Assembly: GCF_028747785.1 (NCBI RefSeq)
Contig: NZ_CP118158.1
Coordinates: 2,852,001-2,916,000, forward strand
Length of the DNA: 64,000 nucleotides
Direction of reading: 5' to 3'
Source of the DNA: Halosimplex aquaticum
Lineage (GTDB): Archaea; Halobacteriota; Halobacteria; Halobacteriales; Haloarculaceae
Shown in pieces: positions 37,861 to 47,140 of the stretch. The notes below the pieces were generated by a model, which did no database searches, was not told the DNA's origin, and worked only from the letters and a program-made list of their open reading frames with translations. Within the stretch, counting starts at the first letter, position 1. Each line of letters begins with the position of its first letter. The position numbers were made by a program, and so were the translations under genes.

Positions 37861-39022
37861 ACTCACCGTCACCAGCCACGAGACGATCGACGCGGTCGAC
37901 GAGAACCAGTGGGACACGCTGGTTCGCCAGTCGGACCTGGGGTCCGTGTTCCACCGCCACGGCTGGCTCCGGGCGGTCGAACGCGGCCTCGACCGGCGAC
38001 CGGAGCACTTCGTCGTCCGGAAGGGGTCGAATCCGGTCGCGCTCCTCCCGAACTTCCGGGCGCCCGTCGACCTGCCCGACCCGTCGGCGCTGCTGGAGCG
38101 CTTCGACTCGCCGACCCTCGTCGACCGCCTCCCGACCGGCGCACTGGGGGCCGTCTCGACCGTCGCCGGCGCGCCCGCCGACGCGAGCGCGGACGCGCTC
38201 GACTCGCTCCCCGTCGAGCGCCTCTGCTCGACCGCGCCGGGCTTCGGCGGCCCGGTCGTCCTGACCGACGAGGCCGAGTGTCTCGACATGCTGTTCGACG
38301 CGCTCGACGACGCGATCTCGGAGTACACCCTCTGTCACGTCGTCAAGGCGAAGGAGCCGGCGTTCATGCGCTACGGCAAGTTCCTCGCCGGACGGGGGTA
38401 CGCTCCGACCCTGCTCGACTGCCGGTTCGTGCTCGACGTGGACCGCCCCTTCGAGGAGGTGCTCGACGGGATGGACAAGGAGCGGCGCAAGGCCGTCCGC
38501 GACGCTCGCGAGCGCGAGTACGAGGTGACCGAGCGCCCGCTGGCGGAGACGCTCGACGAGACGTACGACCGGTATCTCCGCGACATGGAGCGGGCCGGTG
38601 GCGACCCCTATCCGCGCTCGTTCTTCGCGGCGCTCGCTGCCGACTTCCCCGAGCGGACGCGCGTCTTCTCGGCCGAGGTCGACGGGGTAGCGGCCGGGCA
38701 GTACGTCTACCTGCTCGACGACGAGCAGTCCGCCGTCCACTACTTCTTCTCGGCCATCGGCGACGAGTCGAACTACGAGTACAACCCGACCGAACTCCTG
38801 CACAGCCACGTCGCCGAGTGGGCGCGCGAGCACGGCTACGACGCCTACGACTTCGGCTCGACGGGGTCGACCTTCCGCGACGGGACGTTCAAGTACAAGG
38901 AGAAGTACGGCGCGCGGGTGGTGCCGACGCTCCGGTGGGAGCGGGGCGGTTCGCCCGTCCTCTGGAACGCCTACCGCGTCGCGCGCCGCGGTTACCAGCG
39001 ATACGCCTACCCAGACACATGA
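37853..39022 (+). CDS. FemAB/GNAT-like transferase, first copy
   Basis: 389 residues; ATG 37853 lies 8 nt before the upstream stop. Double GNAT-like (FemAB/BioF2-type) layout: an N-terminal domain with SVFHRHGWLRAVERG, a central basic helix (DKERRKAVRDARERE), VAAGQYVYLLDDEQ and a C-terminal FGSTGSTFRDGTFKYKEKYG, the K-x-x-[FY]G ending seen in FemAB-like proteins tied to exopolysaccharide and exosortase systems. Such proteins transfer acyl or aminoacyl groups; haloarchaea lack peptidoglycan, so the acceptor is probably a surface glycan or lipid. Second gene of the operon. Confidence 0.85.
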   Translation: MTELTVTSHETIDAVDENQWDTLVRQSDLGSVFHRHGWLRAVERGLDRRPEHFVVRKGSNPVALLPNFRAPVDLPDPSALLERFDSPTLVDRLPTGALGAVSTVAGAPADASADALDSLPVERLCSTAPGFGGPVVLTDEAECLDMLFDALDDAISEYTLCHVVKAKEPAFMRYGKFLAGRGYAPTLLDCRFVLDVDRPFEEVLDGMDKERRKAVRDAREREYEVTERPLAETLDETYDRYLRDMERAGGDPYPRSFFAALAADFPERTRVFSAEVDGVAAGQYVYLLDDEQSAVHYFFSAIGDESNYEYNPTELLHSHVAEWAREHGYDAYDFGSTGSTFRDGTFKYKEKYGARVVPTLRWERGGSPVLWNAYRVARRGYQRYAYPDT

Positions 39023-40020
39023 CGGTCGAGATCGACGTCCTCGACGACGGCGACGACGAGGAGTGGAACCGCCACGTCGAGCGGTCGGCCGACGCCAATC
39101 CCTTCCACCGCGCCGAGGCGCTGGCCGTCGAGGCGGAGTACTCCGGGACGACGTGTCACCGCCTCGTCGGCTACAAGGGCCAGGAACCGGTCGGGATCTT
39201 CCCCGTCTTCGAGCGGTCGAAGGGCCCGATCACGGCCGCGTTCTCGCCCCCGCCGCCGCTGTGGATCCACCGCCTCGGCCCCGCGCTGTTGAACGTCGAG
39301 AAGCTCTCCCAGCGCAAGGCCGAGCGGCGCATCCGCCGCTTCGTCGAGGGGACGATCGAGTGGCTCGACGAGGAATGCAGCCCGAACATCCTCCGCGTGA
39401 AGACCGAGTGTAGCTTCGCCGACTTGCGGCCGTTCAAGTGGGCGGACGCGGACGTGACACCGGAGTTCACCTACGTCGTCGACCTGCCCGGCGACCGCGA
39501 GGACCTGCTCTCCTCGTTCAGCAGCGACGCCCGGTCGAACGTCCGGAACCTCGACACCGACGCCGCCTTCGAGGAGGGCGACGCCGACGACGTCGAGCGG
39601 ATCGTCGACCACGTCCGCGACCGCTTCGACGCCCAGGGCGAACCGTTCAGCCTCCCCCGCGGGTTCGCCCGCGACTGCTACGAGGCGCTGCCCGACGGGG
39701 CGATGCGCACGTACGTCTGCCGCCGCGAGGGCGAGTTCGTCGGCGGCATCCTCACCTACGAGACCGACGAGTGGATCCACCGCTGGCAGGGCGGCGTGAC
39801 CCCGGACGTGGACTTCCCGGTCAACGACACCCTCGACTGGACGGTCATGACCGACGCGATGGACCGCGGCCTCGACGCCTACGACCTCGTCGGCGCGGGC
39901 GACCCGCGGATCAACTCCTACAAGGCGAAGTTCGGGCCCTCGGTCGAGACGTTCCACAGCGTCGAGCGCTCGTCGCTCCCGATGGACGCGCTGCTGGCCC
40001 TGTACTCCCGGGTGAAGTGA
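39019..40020 (+). CDS. FemAB/GNAT-like transferase, second copy
   Basis: 333 residues; starts inside the preceding stop (ATGA overlap). Shares architecture with 37853-39022: ANPFHRAEALAVEAEY near the N-terminus, SDARSNVRNL as central basic helix, EFVGGILTYETDEWIHRWQG, and YDLVGAGDPRINSYKAKFGP, the K-x-x-FG ending. The two genes are divergent paralogues, probably acting on sequential or different acceptors in one pathway with the upstream phosphodiesterase. No membrane segment. Acceptor unknown. Confidence 0.85.
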   Translation: MTVEIDVLDDGDDEEWNRHVERSADANPFHRAEALAVEAEYSGTTCHRLVGYKGQEPVGIFPVFERSKGPITAAFSPPPPLWIHRLGPALLNVEKLSQRKAERRIRRFVEGTIEWLDEECSPNILRVKTECSFADLRPFKWADADVTPEFTYVVDLPGDREDLLSSFSSDARSNVRNLDTDAAFEEGDADDVERIVDHVRDRFDAQGEPFSLPRGFARDCYEALPDGAMRTYVCRREGEFVGGILTYETDEWIHRWQGGVTPDVDFPVNDTLDWTVMTDAMDRGLDAYDLVGAGDPRINSYKAKFGPSVETFHSVERSSLPMDALLALYSRVK

Positions 40021-40104
40021 TCGGTTCGGGACTGATTCTCCCGAGCGTCACAACACCGGGCTCGGGTGGCATCACCCTCTCTGATAGGTGGGCGGGACGG
40101 AAGC

Positions 40105-40110
40105 GTTAAC
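40105..40110 (+). promoter_or_regulatory. TATA-like box of the lipoprotein gene
   Basis: GTTAAC, centre 27 nt before the ATG at 40134. Confidence 0.45.
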
Positions 40111-40133
40111 TGTACGGTGAGTAACACTATCGT

Positions 40134-40985
40134 ATGCGTGCGTCTCCGTTCTCAGCGATCGCCGTCGTCGCCCTCCTCGTCCTCGCGGGCTGTAGTGGAC
40201 TTCCAGGCGCGGGCGAGAACGAACCGACACCCGACGCGTCTCCCGGCGATTTCCCGAACGCGTCGGCCATCGACCAGTCGGTGTTCGATAGACACGCGAC
40301 CGCGATGGGCAATACGAGCTTCACGCTCACGACCGTGAAAAACCGGACGGATCGCAATCCCCCGTTCAGGGAGGAGAACTTCACGCACATGAACGACACG
40401 GGCCGGATTCTCGCCGAGCCCGTCGCCTCACAGTACCTCGGACACACCAGCGGCTACTTCTCGGGGAACGGGAGCACCTATTCGAACGGGAGCGTGGCGT
40501 ACGTGCTGTCGCGGGAAAACAACTGGACGGAAGTGCGGGATCTCACCCGCCGGTCGATATTCAACGAGTCTGGCGAGTATTATCTCTGGCGTGGATTGTT
40601 CAACAACGACAGCGGAAACCAGTTCGATCACGCGGCGATCGACGCCACCTTCGAGCGCGAAGGCGTCGAGACGTTCCAGGGCGTTCCGGTGATGCGGTAC
40701 GAAGCCACCGGCGTCGACGCGCTCGCCGACTCGTGGGCGGGAGGCGAGAACGCGAGCTCGTGGTACGAGGAGTTCTCGGCGACGCTCCTGCTCGACGAGG
40801 ACGGCGTCATCCGCCACTACGAGTACGAATTCGTCTGGACCAAGTACCACACCCGGCGGATCGCGAAGTCGTACACTCTGTCCGACGTCGGGAGCACCGA
40901 CGTCGAGAAACCGGACTGGGCGGCGAACGCGACGGCGGGGTCGTACCGACCCGGCTCGACCGACAGTGTCGCCCGCCAGCGCTAA
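40134..40985 (+). CDS. Haloarchaeal lipoprotein, function unknown
   Basis: 283 residues. Sec-type signal (no RR pair) with lipobox VLAGC at residues 17-21, then an acidic Pro-rich linker and a beta-rich domain with many N-x-[ST] sequons (NASA, NTS, NRT, NFT, NDT, NGS), suggesting heavy surface N-glycosylation. The central motif FTLTTVKNRTD and the C-terminal GVETFQGVPVMRYEATG match a paralogous group of haloarchaeal lipoproteins similar to LppX/LolA-like carriers. Own promoter; not part of the operon before it. Confidence 0.8.
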   Translation: MRASPFSAIAVVALLVLAGCSGLPGAGENEPTPDASPGDFPNASAIDQSVFDRHATAMGNTSFTLTTVKNRTDRNPPFREENFTHMNDTGRILAEPVASQYLGHTSGYFSGNGSTYSNGSVAYVLSRENNWTEVRDLTRRSIFNESGEYYLWRGLFNNDSGNQFDHAAIDATFEREGVETFQGVPVMRYEATGVDALADSWAGGENASSWYEEFSATLLLDEDGVIRHYEYEFVWTKYHTRRIAKSYTLSDVGSTDVEKPDWAANATAGSYRPGSTDSVARQR

Positions 40986-41010
40986 CTGCCCGTCCGCCCT
41001 GTGACTCCCC

Positions 41011-41715
41011 ATGGGACTGATCGCGGAGTTCCGGATGACGTCCGAGCAGTTGCCGCTGGTCGACGTGGCGGAGGGGGTGCCAGAGGCCACCGTCGAGTTC
41101 GAGTCGGTCCAGGGGCGCCCGTCGGGGGCACCGACGTTCATCGTGCGGGTCGCGGGCGCCGACGCCGACGCGGTCGAGGCGGCGTTCGCCGACGCCGACT
41201 CGGTGACCGACCACTCGCTGGTCGTCGCCGACGGGGGGACGCGGCGCTACCGCTGTCGCCCGACGGGCGACCCGCCGTCGGACCTGGAGCTGCTCGCGGA
41301 CAACGGGTCGATCCCCGACCGGGTGCTCGCCACGCCGAGCGGCTGGGAGGAGCGGCGCTGGTTCGCCGACCGCGCGGAGTTCGACCAGTTCCGGACGTTC
41401 TGCCGGGCCAACGACTACGACCTCCGGTTGGACCGCCTCGTCGAGGCCGACGAGGGATCGGACGGGCGGGTGGCGAGCCCGTTCGGGACCGGCGACCGCT
41501 CGCGGCCGCGCGAGATGACCGAGCCCCAGCAGGAGGCGCTGGTCACCGCCCACGAGATGGGCTACTTCGACACGCCGCGGACCGCCACGATGGCCGACGT
41601 GGCCGACGAACTCGGCGTCGCGCCCGCGTCGCTCTCCGAGCGGTTGCGCCGCGCGCAGAACCACCTCGTCGCGGAGTTCCGGCGCAGCTCCGGCATAAAA
41701 CCCCGAACAAATTAG
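41011..41715 (+). CDS. Bat-type helix-turn-helix transcriptional regulator
   Basis: 234 residues from ATG 41011. N-terminal ligand or multimer domain typical of the haloarchaeal bacterio-opsin-activator-like family (MGLIAEFRMTSEQLPL start), and a C-terminal HTH_10 (about 165-225): MTEPQQEALVTAHEMGYFDT, then MADVADELGVAPASLSERLR. The gene lies 18 nt upstream of the ABC exporter operon on the same strand, so it may control it or be co-transcribed. Ligand unknown; no PAS or GAF domain. Confidence 0.9.
   Translation: MGLIAEFRMTSEQLPLVDVAEGVPEATVEFESVQGRPSGAPTFIVRVAGADADAVEAAFADADSVTDHSLVVADGGTRRYRCRPTGDPPSDLELLADNGSIPDRVLATPSGWEERRWFADRAEFDQFRTFCRANDYDLRLDRLVEADEGSDGRVASPFGTGDRSRPREMTEPQQEALVTAHEMGYFDTPRTATMADVADELGVAPASLSERLRRAQNHLVAEFRRSSGIKPRTN
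41709..41715 (+). promoter_or_regulatory. Possible TATA box of the ABC exporter operon
   Basis: AAATTAG, centre 22 nt before the GTG at 41734, a little short for a leaderless start. It lies at the very end of the Bat-type gene. Confidence 0.3.
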
Positions 41716-41733
41716 GGCACGGGCTACGGGTCC

Positions 41734-42792
41734 GTGGTCACAAACACGCCTGTGACCGACGACACGCTACGGACGGACGGGCGCGGCGCCGCCATCGAGG
41801 CCGAGGGCGTGGAACTCACCTACGCCGACGGGACGGAGGCCGTCAAGGGGATCGACCTGACGATCCCGGAGGGGGAGTTCTTCGGCTTCCTCGGCGCGAA
41901 CGGCGCGGGCAAGACGACGACGATCAAGACCTTCGCGACGCTGCTCGCCCCGACGGCGGGGTCGATCACCGTCAACGGGTTCGACGTGCGGCGCGAGCCC
42001 CGCAAGATCCGCGAGACCATCGGCTACATGGCCCAGGAGACGAGCGTCGACGAGGAGCTCACCGCCCGCGAGAACATCCGCTTCGCCGCGCGGGCCTACG
42101 GCGTCCCCAAGAGCGAGCGCGCCGAGCGCATCGACGAACTGCTCGATCTGGTCGACCTGGCGGACGTGGGCGACAAGCGCGCCGGCGAGTTCTCCGGCGG
42201 GATGAAAAAGCGACTGGACGCCGCGACGGCGCTGGTCCACAGCCCGCCGCTGGTCTTCCTCGACGAGCCGACGACGGGGCTGGACCCCAAGGCGAGAAAC
42301 CGCCTCTGGGAGTACTTCGAGCGCATCAACGAGCGCGGGACGACGCTGTTTCTCACTACGCAGTACCTCGAAGAGGCCGACCAGCTCTGCGACCGCATCG
42401 CGGTCATCATGGACGGCGAGATCGTCGCCACGGGCTCGCCCGCCGAGCTGAAGCGACGGGTCGGCGGGGAGATCCTCGACGTCGACGTCCCGGCCGGGGA
42501 GGACGCCCGCCAGCGGGCCGCCGAGATCGCCCGCGAGGACGAACTGTTCGACGACGACGCGGACGTGACCGTCACAGACGACGGGATCAGCGTCACCGCT
42601 GAGCGGGCACGCGAGCACGGGACCGACCTCCTTGTCGCCCTGCGCGACGCCGGGATCACCGTCACCGGGTTCAACATCCGCGCGCCGACGCTCGACGACG
42701 TCTTCCTCGCGATCACCGGCGAGGAACTCGACTCCGCGGAGCGCTCGGCCGACGCCGCGGACGTGACGGAACCGGAGGTGACCGCCGAATGA
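41734..42792 (+). CDS. ABC exporter ATP-binding protein (DrrA-like)
   Basis: 352 residues from GTG 41734; a GTG at 41752 is an alternative. Walker A GANGAGKTT near residue 55, ABC signature FSGGMKKRLD, Walker B LVFLDEPTTGLD and the switch-like TTQYLEEADQLC. The C-terminal extra domain (from about 240) is that of DrrA/CcmA-type ATPases for antibiotics, polysaccharides or Na+. It is coupled by an ATGA overlap to the permease. The Bat-type regulator is next door. Substrate unknown. Confidence 0.93.
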   Translation: MVTNTPVTDDTLRTDGRGAAIEAEGVELTYADGTEAVKGIDLTIPEGEFFGFLGANGAGKTTTIKTFATLLAPTAGSITVNGFDVRREPRKIRETIGYMAQETSVDEELTARENIRFAARAYGVPKSERAERIDELLDLVDLADVGDKRAGEFSGGMKKRLDAATALVHSPPLVFLDEPTTGLDPKARNRLWEYFERINERGTTLFLTTQYLEEADQLCDRIAVIMDGEIVATGSPAELKRRVGGEILDVDVPAGEDARQRAAEIAREDELFDDDADVTVTDDGISVTAERAREHGTDLLVALRDAGITVTGFNIRAPTLDDVFLAITGEELDSAERSADAADVTEPEVTAE

Positions 42793-43697
42793 GCGACGGC
42801 GATTCCCGGCACGGCGCCTCAGCGGAGGCCCGCACGGACGGCGGGCACGTCCGGTCCGGCCGGGCCGGCAACTCCTTCCTCGGCGACTTCTGGGTGAACT
42901 TCGTCCGCTGGAACCTCAAGGCGGTCCGGAACCCGTTCGTGGTGGTCGGGTCGCTCGTCCAGCCGATCATCTTCCTCGTCCTGTTCACGCAGGTGTTCGG
43001 CAAGGTCGCGACAGGCGCGCTCAGCGGCGGCGGCGCGGGAGGCATCACCTACGAGACGTTCCTGCTGCCCGCCATCGCGATGCAGGTGTCGCTGGCCGCC
43101 GCCGCGGGGTCGGGGATCGGCCTCGTCAACGACATGGAGGAGGGGATGTTCGAGAAGACGCTCGTGATGCCGATGAGCCGCTCGGCGATGTTCCTCGGCA
43201 AGACCGCAGCCGAGATCCTCCGGATCGTCGTTCAGATCGCCATCATCCTCGCACTCGGCGCGGTCCTCGGCGCGGAGGTCGCCACCGGGTTCGTCGGCGC
43301 CGTCGGGATCCTCGGCGTCGGCATCCTCTTCTCGCTGTGGTTCATCGCGCTCTCGAACATCATGGCGATCGTCACGCGCGACCAGGAGTCGACGATCATC
43401 GGCGCGAACCTCCTGCAGTTCCCCCTGCTGTTCGTCTCGACCGCCTTCCTCCCGCTGGACGCGATGCCCGACTGGATCCAGGTCGTCGCGACCTACAACC
43501 CGATCACCTACGGCGTCGACGCCGCCCGCGCCCTCATGCTCGACCAGGACGTCATGACCGTCGTCGAGGTCACCCGCTTCGGCGGCATCTGGAACACGCT
43601 CGTTCCCGCCGTCGCCGTGCTCCTCGCGCTCGATCTGGTGCTCGGCGGCGCGATGGTCTACCTGCTCAATCGCGCGTCGAGTTCGTCTGTGAAGTGA
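42789..43697 (+). CDS. ABC-2 type exporter permease (DrrB-like)
   Basis: 302 residues; starts within the ATPase stop codon. A cytoplasmic, charged N-terminus (about 1-35) precedes six hydrophobic segments with ABC2_membrane features: VGSLVQPIIFLVLFTQVF, YETFLLPAIAMQ, GMFEKTLVMPMSRSAMFLGK (coupling helix region), and FPLLFVSTAFLPLDAMPDW with YNPITYGVDAAR near the end, the classical DrrB signature. Forms an exporter with the preceding ATPase. Confidence 0.92.
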   Translation: MSDGDSRHGASAEARTDGGHVRSGRAGNSFLGDFWVNFVRWNLKAVRNPFVVVGSLVQPIIFLVLFTQVFGKVATGALSGGGAGGITYETFLLPAIAMQVSLAAAAGSGIGLVNDMEEGMFEKTLVMPMSRSAMFLGKTAAEILRIVVQIAIILALGAVLGAEVATGFVGAVGILGVGILFSLWFIALSNIMAIVTRDQESTIIGANLLQFPLLFVSTAFLPLDAMPDWIQVVATYNPITYGVDAARALMLDQDVMTVVEVTRFGGIWNTLVPAVAVLLALDLVLGGAMVYLLNRASSSSVK

Positions 43698-43788
43698 CTG
43701 CGCGAAGCGAACTTCGTCCCAGCACCTCACCGGCCGCTTTCGATTCTGTGATCGCGTACGTACGTCCCGCTACGCCGGCGCAAAGGGT

Positions 43789-43795
43789 GTTTACC
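43789..43795 (+). promoter_or_regulatory. TATA-like box of the DUF5789-like gene
   Basis: GTTTACC, centre about 26 nt before ATG 43817. Confidence 0.45.
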
Positions 43796-43816
43796 GTTCG
43801 CGCCCGTACCACGCGT

Positions 43817-44200
43817 ATGTCCGACGACGACGATCAGGACCGGTTCGAAGGCGTCAACTTCACCGATCTCAACCCCGTCCTCGAAGACCTCTCGTATCCG
43901 ATCACGGCCGACGAGTTCGTCGAGCAGTACGGCGACCGCGAACTCCCCCGGACCAACGCCGATCCCATCGAAGTCGGGACCGTGCTGGAGTACATGGGGG
44001 ACACGACCTTCGAGTCCGAGGAGGAACTCCGCCAGCAGATCGTCGGCCAGATGCCCAGCGACACCGAGGGTCGGACGAACTACTCCGATCGCGGCGGGTC
44101 CCACCCCGTCCAGAGCGAGGCCGCCGAGGAGGCCGAGGAGCAGACCGCCGCCGACCTGGAGGACGGCCCGGCGACCGACACCGACACCACTCAGCAGTAG
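43817..44200 (+). CDS. DUF5789/DUF2795-like small acidic protein
   Basis: 127 residues from ATG 43817. LSYPITADEFVEQYGDREL and VGTVLEYMGDTTFESEEELR form the helical DUF2795-like unit common in haloarchaea; the C-terminal 50 residues are an acidic Glu/Ala/Asp/Thr tail. No enzymatic motif; such proteins are expressed proteins of unknown role. Own TATA-like box. Confidence 0.8.
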   Translation: MSDDDDQDRFEGVNFTDLNPVLEDLSYPITADEFVEQYGDRELPRTNADPIEVGTVLEYMGDTTFESEEELRQQIVGQMPSDTEGRTNYSDRGGSHPVQSEAAEEAEEQTAADLEDGPATDTDTTQQ

Positions 44201-44453
44201 CCGGTCACCTCGTGGGCCGCGGGGCCCTTCGATACTCGTTCTATTCCAGTCAGGTGTCAGCAACGGCGTCTTCGACGTCCAGGCGCGTCCTTCCGGGATC
44301 GAGAGGCGCAGTGCTCCGACCAGTCGGAACAACCGAACGGGCGCGCGAGACGTTCGAACCACGGGCGCTGGCTATCGAGTGACTCGCTGTCGAGCGACGT
44401 TCGAAAAAACAGAACGCGGACCGCGTCTCTCGACCACAGTTCCGGAACCGCGC

Positions 44454-45320
44454 TCACCCGCCGGCTTCGGTCGCCGTCGGCGTGTCGGTTCCGTTGTAGA
44501 TATGCGTCGCTGTCGGCGTCTCCGTATCAGTGGGCGTCACGGTCTCCGTCGGAGTCGGCGTCTCCGTCGGGGTTTCGGTCGGCGTCTCCGTTTCGGTTGG
44601 GGTCGGCGTTTCGGTGGGGGTCGCAGTGGGAGTCTCCGTCGGAGTCGGCGTCTCCGTCGGGGTCTCCGTCTCGGTTGGAGTCTCCGTCGGGGTTTCGGTC
44701 GGGGTCGGCGTTTCCGTCGGGGTCTCCGTCGCGGTCGGGGTCTCGGTGTCGGTCTCTGTCGGCGTGTCAGTGTCGGTCGGCATCTCCTCCTCGGCCGATT
44801 CGATGGTCAGCGTCTCCACCGAGAGTTCCTGAACCGTCAGCGTGTCGTAACTCACGTCGGCCGCGGTCATGAGACCCTTCATCGCGCCGGTCTCGGAGGC
44901 GGTCCCGTTGAACGAGACCCGGTCGACTTGGAGGCCCTCCAGGGCGACGTATTCGAGTTGGGCGTCGACGTACGCCGTGTTGTTCTCGACGACGACCGTC
45001 GCCGTCGTGATGTTACCGAGGTCGACGGACTCGATCTCCACGCCCTCCGCGTTCTCCGAGAGCACTTCCTCGAACCGGTCCGTCAGGAACGACTCGGTGT
45101 CTTCGAAGTCGCCGAGCTCGACCGTCAGGTTCGACACCTCGACGTTCTCCATTCTGATCTCCTCGGCTTCGACACCCTCCGCAGTGACTGTCTGGACGTT
45201 GCCCGCTTGATCGCTAGCGCCGCCCGACAGCAATCCGGCGGCCGACCCTGTGGCTACCACTAACAGAAGTGCTGTCGCGACGGCTCCGAGCTTGATCTGA
45301 GACGAATTCTTGTCTAACAT
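44454..45320 (-). CDS. Surface protein with a long Thr/Pro-rich tail
   Basis: 288 residues from ATG 45320 (MLDKNSSQ). Hydrophobic signal segment at about 10-32 ([21 protein letters not shown]), an acidic globular domain with sequons (NLT, NIT, NNT, NGT; about 40-165), then from about residue 180 a tail of Pro-Thr-Glu-Thr/Ala repeats (about 100 residues), ending [13 protein letters not shown]. The tail resembles O-glycosylated spacers of haloarchaeal surface proteins. No C-terminal PGF or membrane anchor is present, so attachment is unclear; it may simply be secreted. A TATA-like GTATAAC lies on the minus strand at 45350-45356. Confidence 0.8.
   Translation of the reverse strand: MLDKNSSQIKLGAVATALLLVVATGSAAGLLSGGASDQAGNVQTVTAEGVEAEEIRMENVEVSNLTVELGDFEDTESFLTDRFEEVLSENAEGVEIESVDLGNITTATVVVENNTAYVDAQLEYVALEGLQVDRVSFNGTASETGAMKGLMTAADVSYDTLTVQELSVETLTIESAEEEMPTDTDTPTETDTETPTATETPTETPTPTETPTETPTETETPTETPTPTETPTATPTETPTPTETETPTETPTETPTPTETVTPTDTETPTATHIYNGTDTPTATEAGG
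44520..44780. repeat. Degenerate tandem repeats coding for the Pro-Thr-Glu-Thr tail
   Basis: Repeated units of 6-18 nt (gtctccgt[ct]gg, gggtcggcgtt and similar on the plus strand) code for the Thr/Pro/Glu tail. Such tracts are prone to slippage, so length may vary between strains. Confidence 0.8.
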
Positions 45321-45889
45321 CGCGTCGGCACTTGGGCCAGAGCGTACGTTGTTATACTCCGGCCAAAGCATCGAGTATCCAGGTTATCGATCTTCGGGGC
45401 AGGCCTTACGCGGTCTGCGCGTTCCCTTACCGCTCGGGCACGCCGCGGTTCGTTTCGGCGACGCCTCCTTACCGCGGTGGGTGGTCGCCGTCAGTTCGCA
45501 CCGCTCCCGACGCGCGGATCCCGCGGACGCTCCGTCCCAGAAAACGGACATCCCGGCCACCGCCAGCTCTGAAATCTTGTGTGTATTGCTAACAGCTATC
45601 TGTCGGTAGGGTCAGCGTGTCGCTCCGATTCCCCCGAGAACCGGCAGAAGCGGGCAGTACGGCCGCAGCTCAGCCGGGCGCTGCGGAACCGGATCCCGGT
45701 TGCCGTCGGCGTCGTTGCAGAGCGACTGATACGTCAGTCCGTTCGAGCGAAGTCGCGGTCGACCGAGCGACCGCGCCGAAACCCGCTCCCGTCTCGAAAT
45801 CCTATCCTACCCGATAGCGGTGAGAAAGAACCTGCGGCGGTCGCACGAGTTCTGCGACGGATCGCTCGGTCGTCGGATCCGGCCGGTCG
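45321..45889. other. Gene-free gap
   Basis: About 570 nt. Apart from the promoter of the surface-protein gene (GTATAAC on the minus strand near 45353) nothing was recognised. Open frames here (e.g. 45579-46115) are Arg/Ser-rich and continue as antisense of the next gene. Confidence 0.5.
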
Positions 45890-46246
45890 CTATCGGGCGT
45901 CGCCCGCGCCGTCGGTGTCGGGGTCTTCGACGACCTCCACGTCGACGTCGTCGCCGGAGAGGCCGAGCCGCGCGAACTGCGTGCGGACGTGCTCTTCGGC
46001 CGCCGCCAGCGCCGCCTCCCGCGTGTCGAACCCGCGGGTCGTCGGCGCCTCGAAGGCCACCCGCCGCTCCTGGCCGTCGATCCGCTGGACCTGCCCGCCC
46101 GATTCGACCTCGTAGAACTCGTCGCAGATCCAGACGAACGGCGCGCCCTCGTCCGGCGCGCCCTCGAAGGTCGGCGGCCGCTCGCCGCGCTCGTAGAGCG
46201 TCCCCGTCAGCGTCGTCCCGCCCGCGTGACCGCGTATCAGGAGCAT
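45890..46246 (-). CDS. Haloarchaeal hypothetical protein
   Basis: 118 residues from ATG 46246 (MLLIRGHAGGTTL). Beta-rich N-terminal half (TLYERGERPPTFEG, FVWICDEFYEVES), then ERRVAFEAPTTRGFDTREAALAAAEEHVRTQFARLG, giving a small alpha/beta protein with an acidic C-terminus. One Cys, no known catalytic motif. Family not identified. Stands alone between gap and the nuclease gene (same strand, 96 nt apart). Confidence 0.7.
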   Translation of the reverse strand: MLLIRGHAGGTTLTGTLYERGERPPTFEGAPDEGAPFVWICDEFYEVESGGQVQRIDGQERRVAFEAPTTRGFDTREAALAAAEEHVRTQFARLGLSGDDVDVEVVEDPDTDGAGDAR

Positions 46247-46342
46247 ATTCCCTGATACTACGGGACCGACCGGGAAAAGCACGCCGGGGGAATTTCGCGT
46301 CGAACTGCTGCGAGCGGCCCATCGTGGCTGCAGCCGCCGGCT

Positions 46343-47140
46343 TCACAACTCCAGGTCGACGACGACGGGGAGGTGGTCGGAGGGGAACCAGCCGTCACCC
46401 ATCACGTCGGCCGCGACGCCGTAGCCCGCGACGTCGCAACCGGCGACGAAGACGTGGTCGATCTGCCGATCGGGCAGGAGTCCCTCGAAGTCGGTGCGGG
46501 TGGTCGAGGGCCCGTGGGGCGGGTGCGGGCTCGCTTCCCGCGCGTCGACCAGGGGGCTCTCCTCGTCAGGCCCCGCGAGCGCACGGTGGGGCTCGTCCCC
46601 GGCCAGACAGTTCAGGTCGCCGCCGACGACGAGCGCCTCGTCGTTCTCCCGCTGTTCCTGCACCCGCTCGCGGAGAAGTTCGGCCCCTTCGGCCCGGGCG
46701 CGGGCGCTCTCGTGGTCGAGGTGCGTATTGGCGTACAGCAGGCGCTCGCCGCTCCGCCGGTATTCGAGACGAACCCAGGTGGCGATGCGAGGGTAGGCGG
46801 CGTCCCAGCCGACGCTGCCGGGTTCCTCGGGCGTCGGCGAGAGCCAGAACGTCCCCGCGTCGACGCGCTCGAAGCGGTCGCGGCGGTAGCCGACGGGGCA
46901 GAACTCCCCGTCGCCGTCGTCGGCGTTGCGCGACTGGCCGACCCACTCGTAGGCCGGCAGCGCATCGCGGACGTCCGCGTACTGGTGCGCCAGCGGCTCC
47001 TGGAGCCCGATCACGTCGGGGCGGTGAAAGCGGAGCGTGCTCGCGACGGCGTCGCGCCTGGCCGCCCAGTCGAACTCCCCGTCGCTGGCCACGTCCCGGC
47101 GAACGTTGTACGTGAGGACGCGGACGGCGTCACCGTTCAT
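46343..47140 (-). CDS. Endonuclease/exonuclease/phosphatase (EEP) family protein
   Basis: 265 residues from ATG 47140 (MNGDAVRVLTYNVRRD). EEP catalytic elements in order: LTYNVR (Asn), VIGLQEP (metal Glu near 48), NTHLDHES (His), VVGGDLNC (Asp-x-Asn), and SDHLPVVVDL (Asp-His pair) at the C-terminus. The arrangement is that of Mg2+-dependent hydrolases such as exonuclease III or sphingomyelinase-like enzymes; without extra domains the substrate cannot be told. Convergent arrangement with the hypothetical gene is absent; both read leftwards. Confidence 0.9.
   Translation of the reverse strand: MNGDAVRVLTYNVRRDVASDGEFDWAARRDAVASTLRFHRPDVIGLQEPLAHQYADVRDALPAYEWVGQSRNADDGDGEFCPVGYRRDRFERVDAGTFWLSPTPEEPGSVGWDAAYPRIATWVRLEYRRSGERLLYANTHLDHESARARAEGAELLRERVQEQRENDEALVVGGDLNCLAGDEPHRALAGPDEESPLVDAREASPHPPHGPSTTRTDFEGLLPDRQIDHVFVAGCDVAGYGVAADVMGDGWFPSDHLPVVVDLEL

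Noticed and set aside
45579..46115. 178-codon ORF on the plus strand
   Set aside because: Ser/Arg-rich frame antisense to the 45890-46246 gene.
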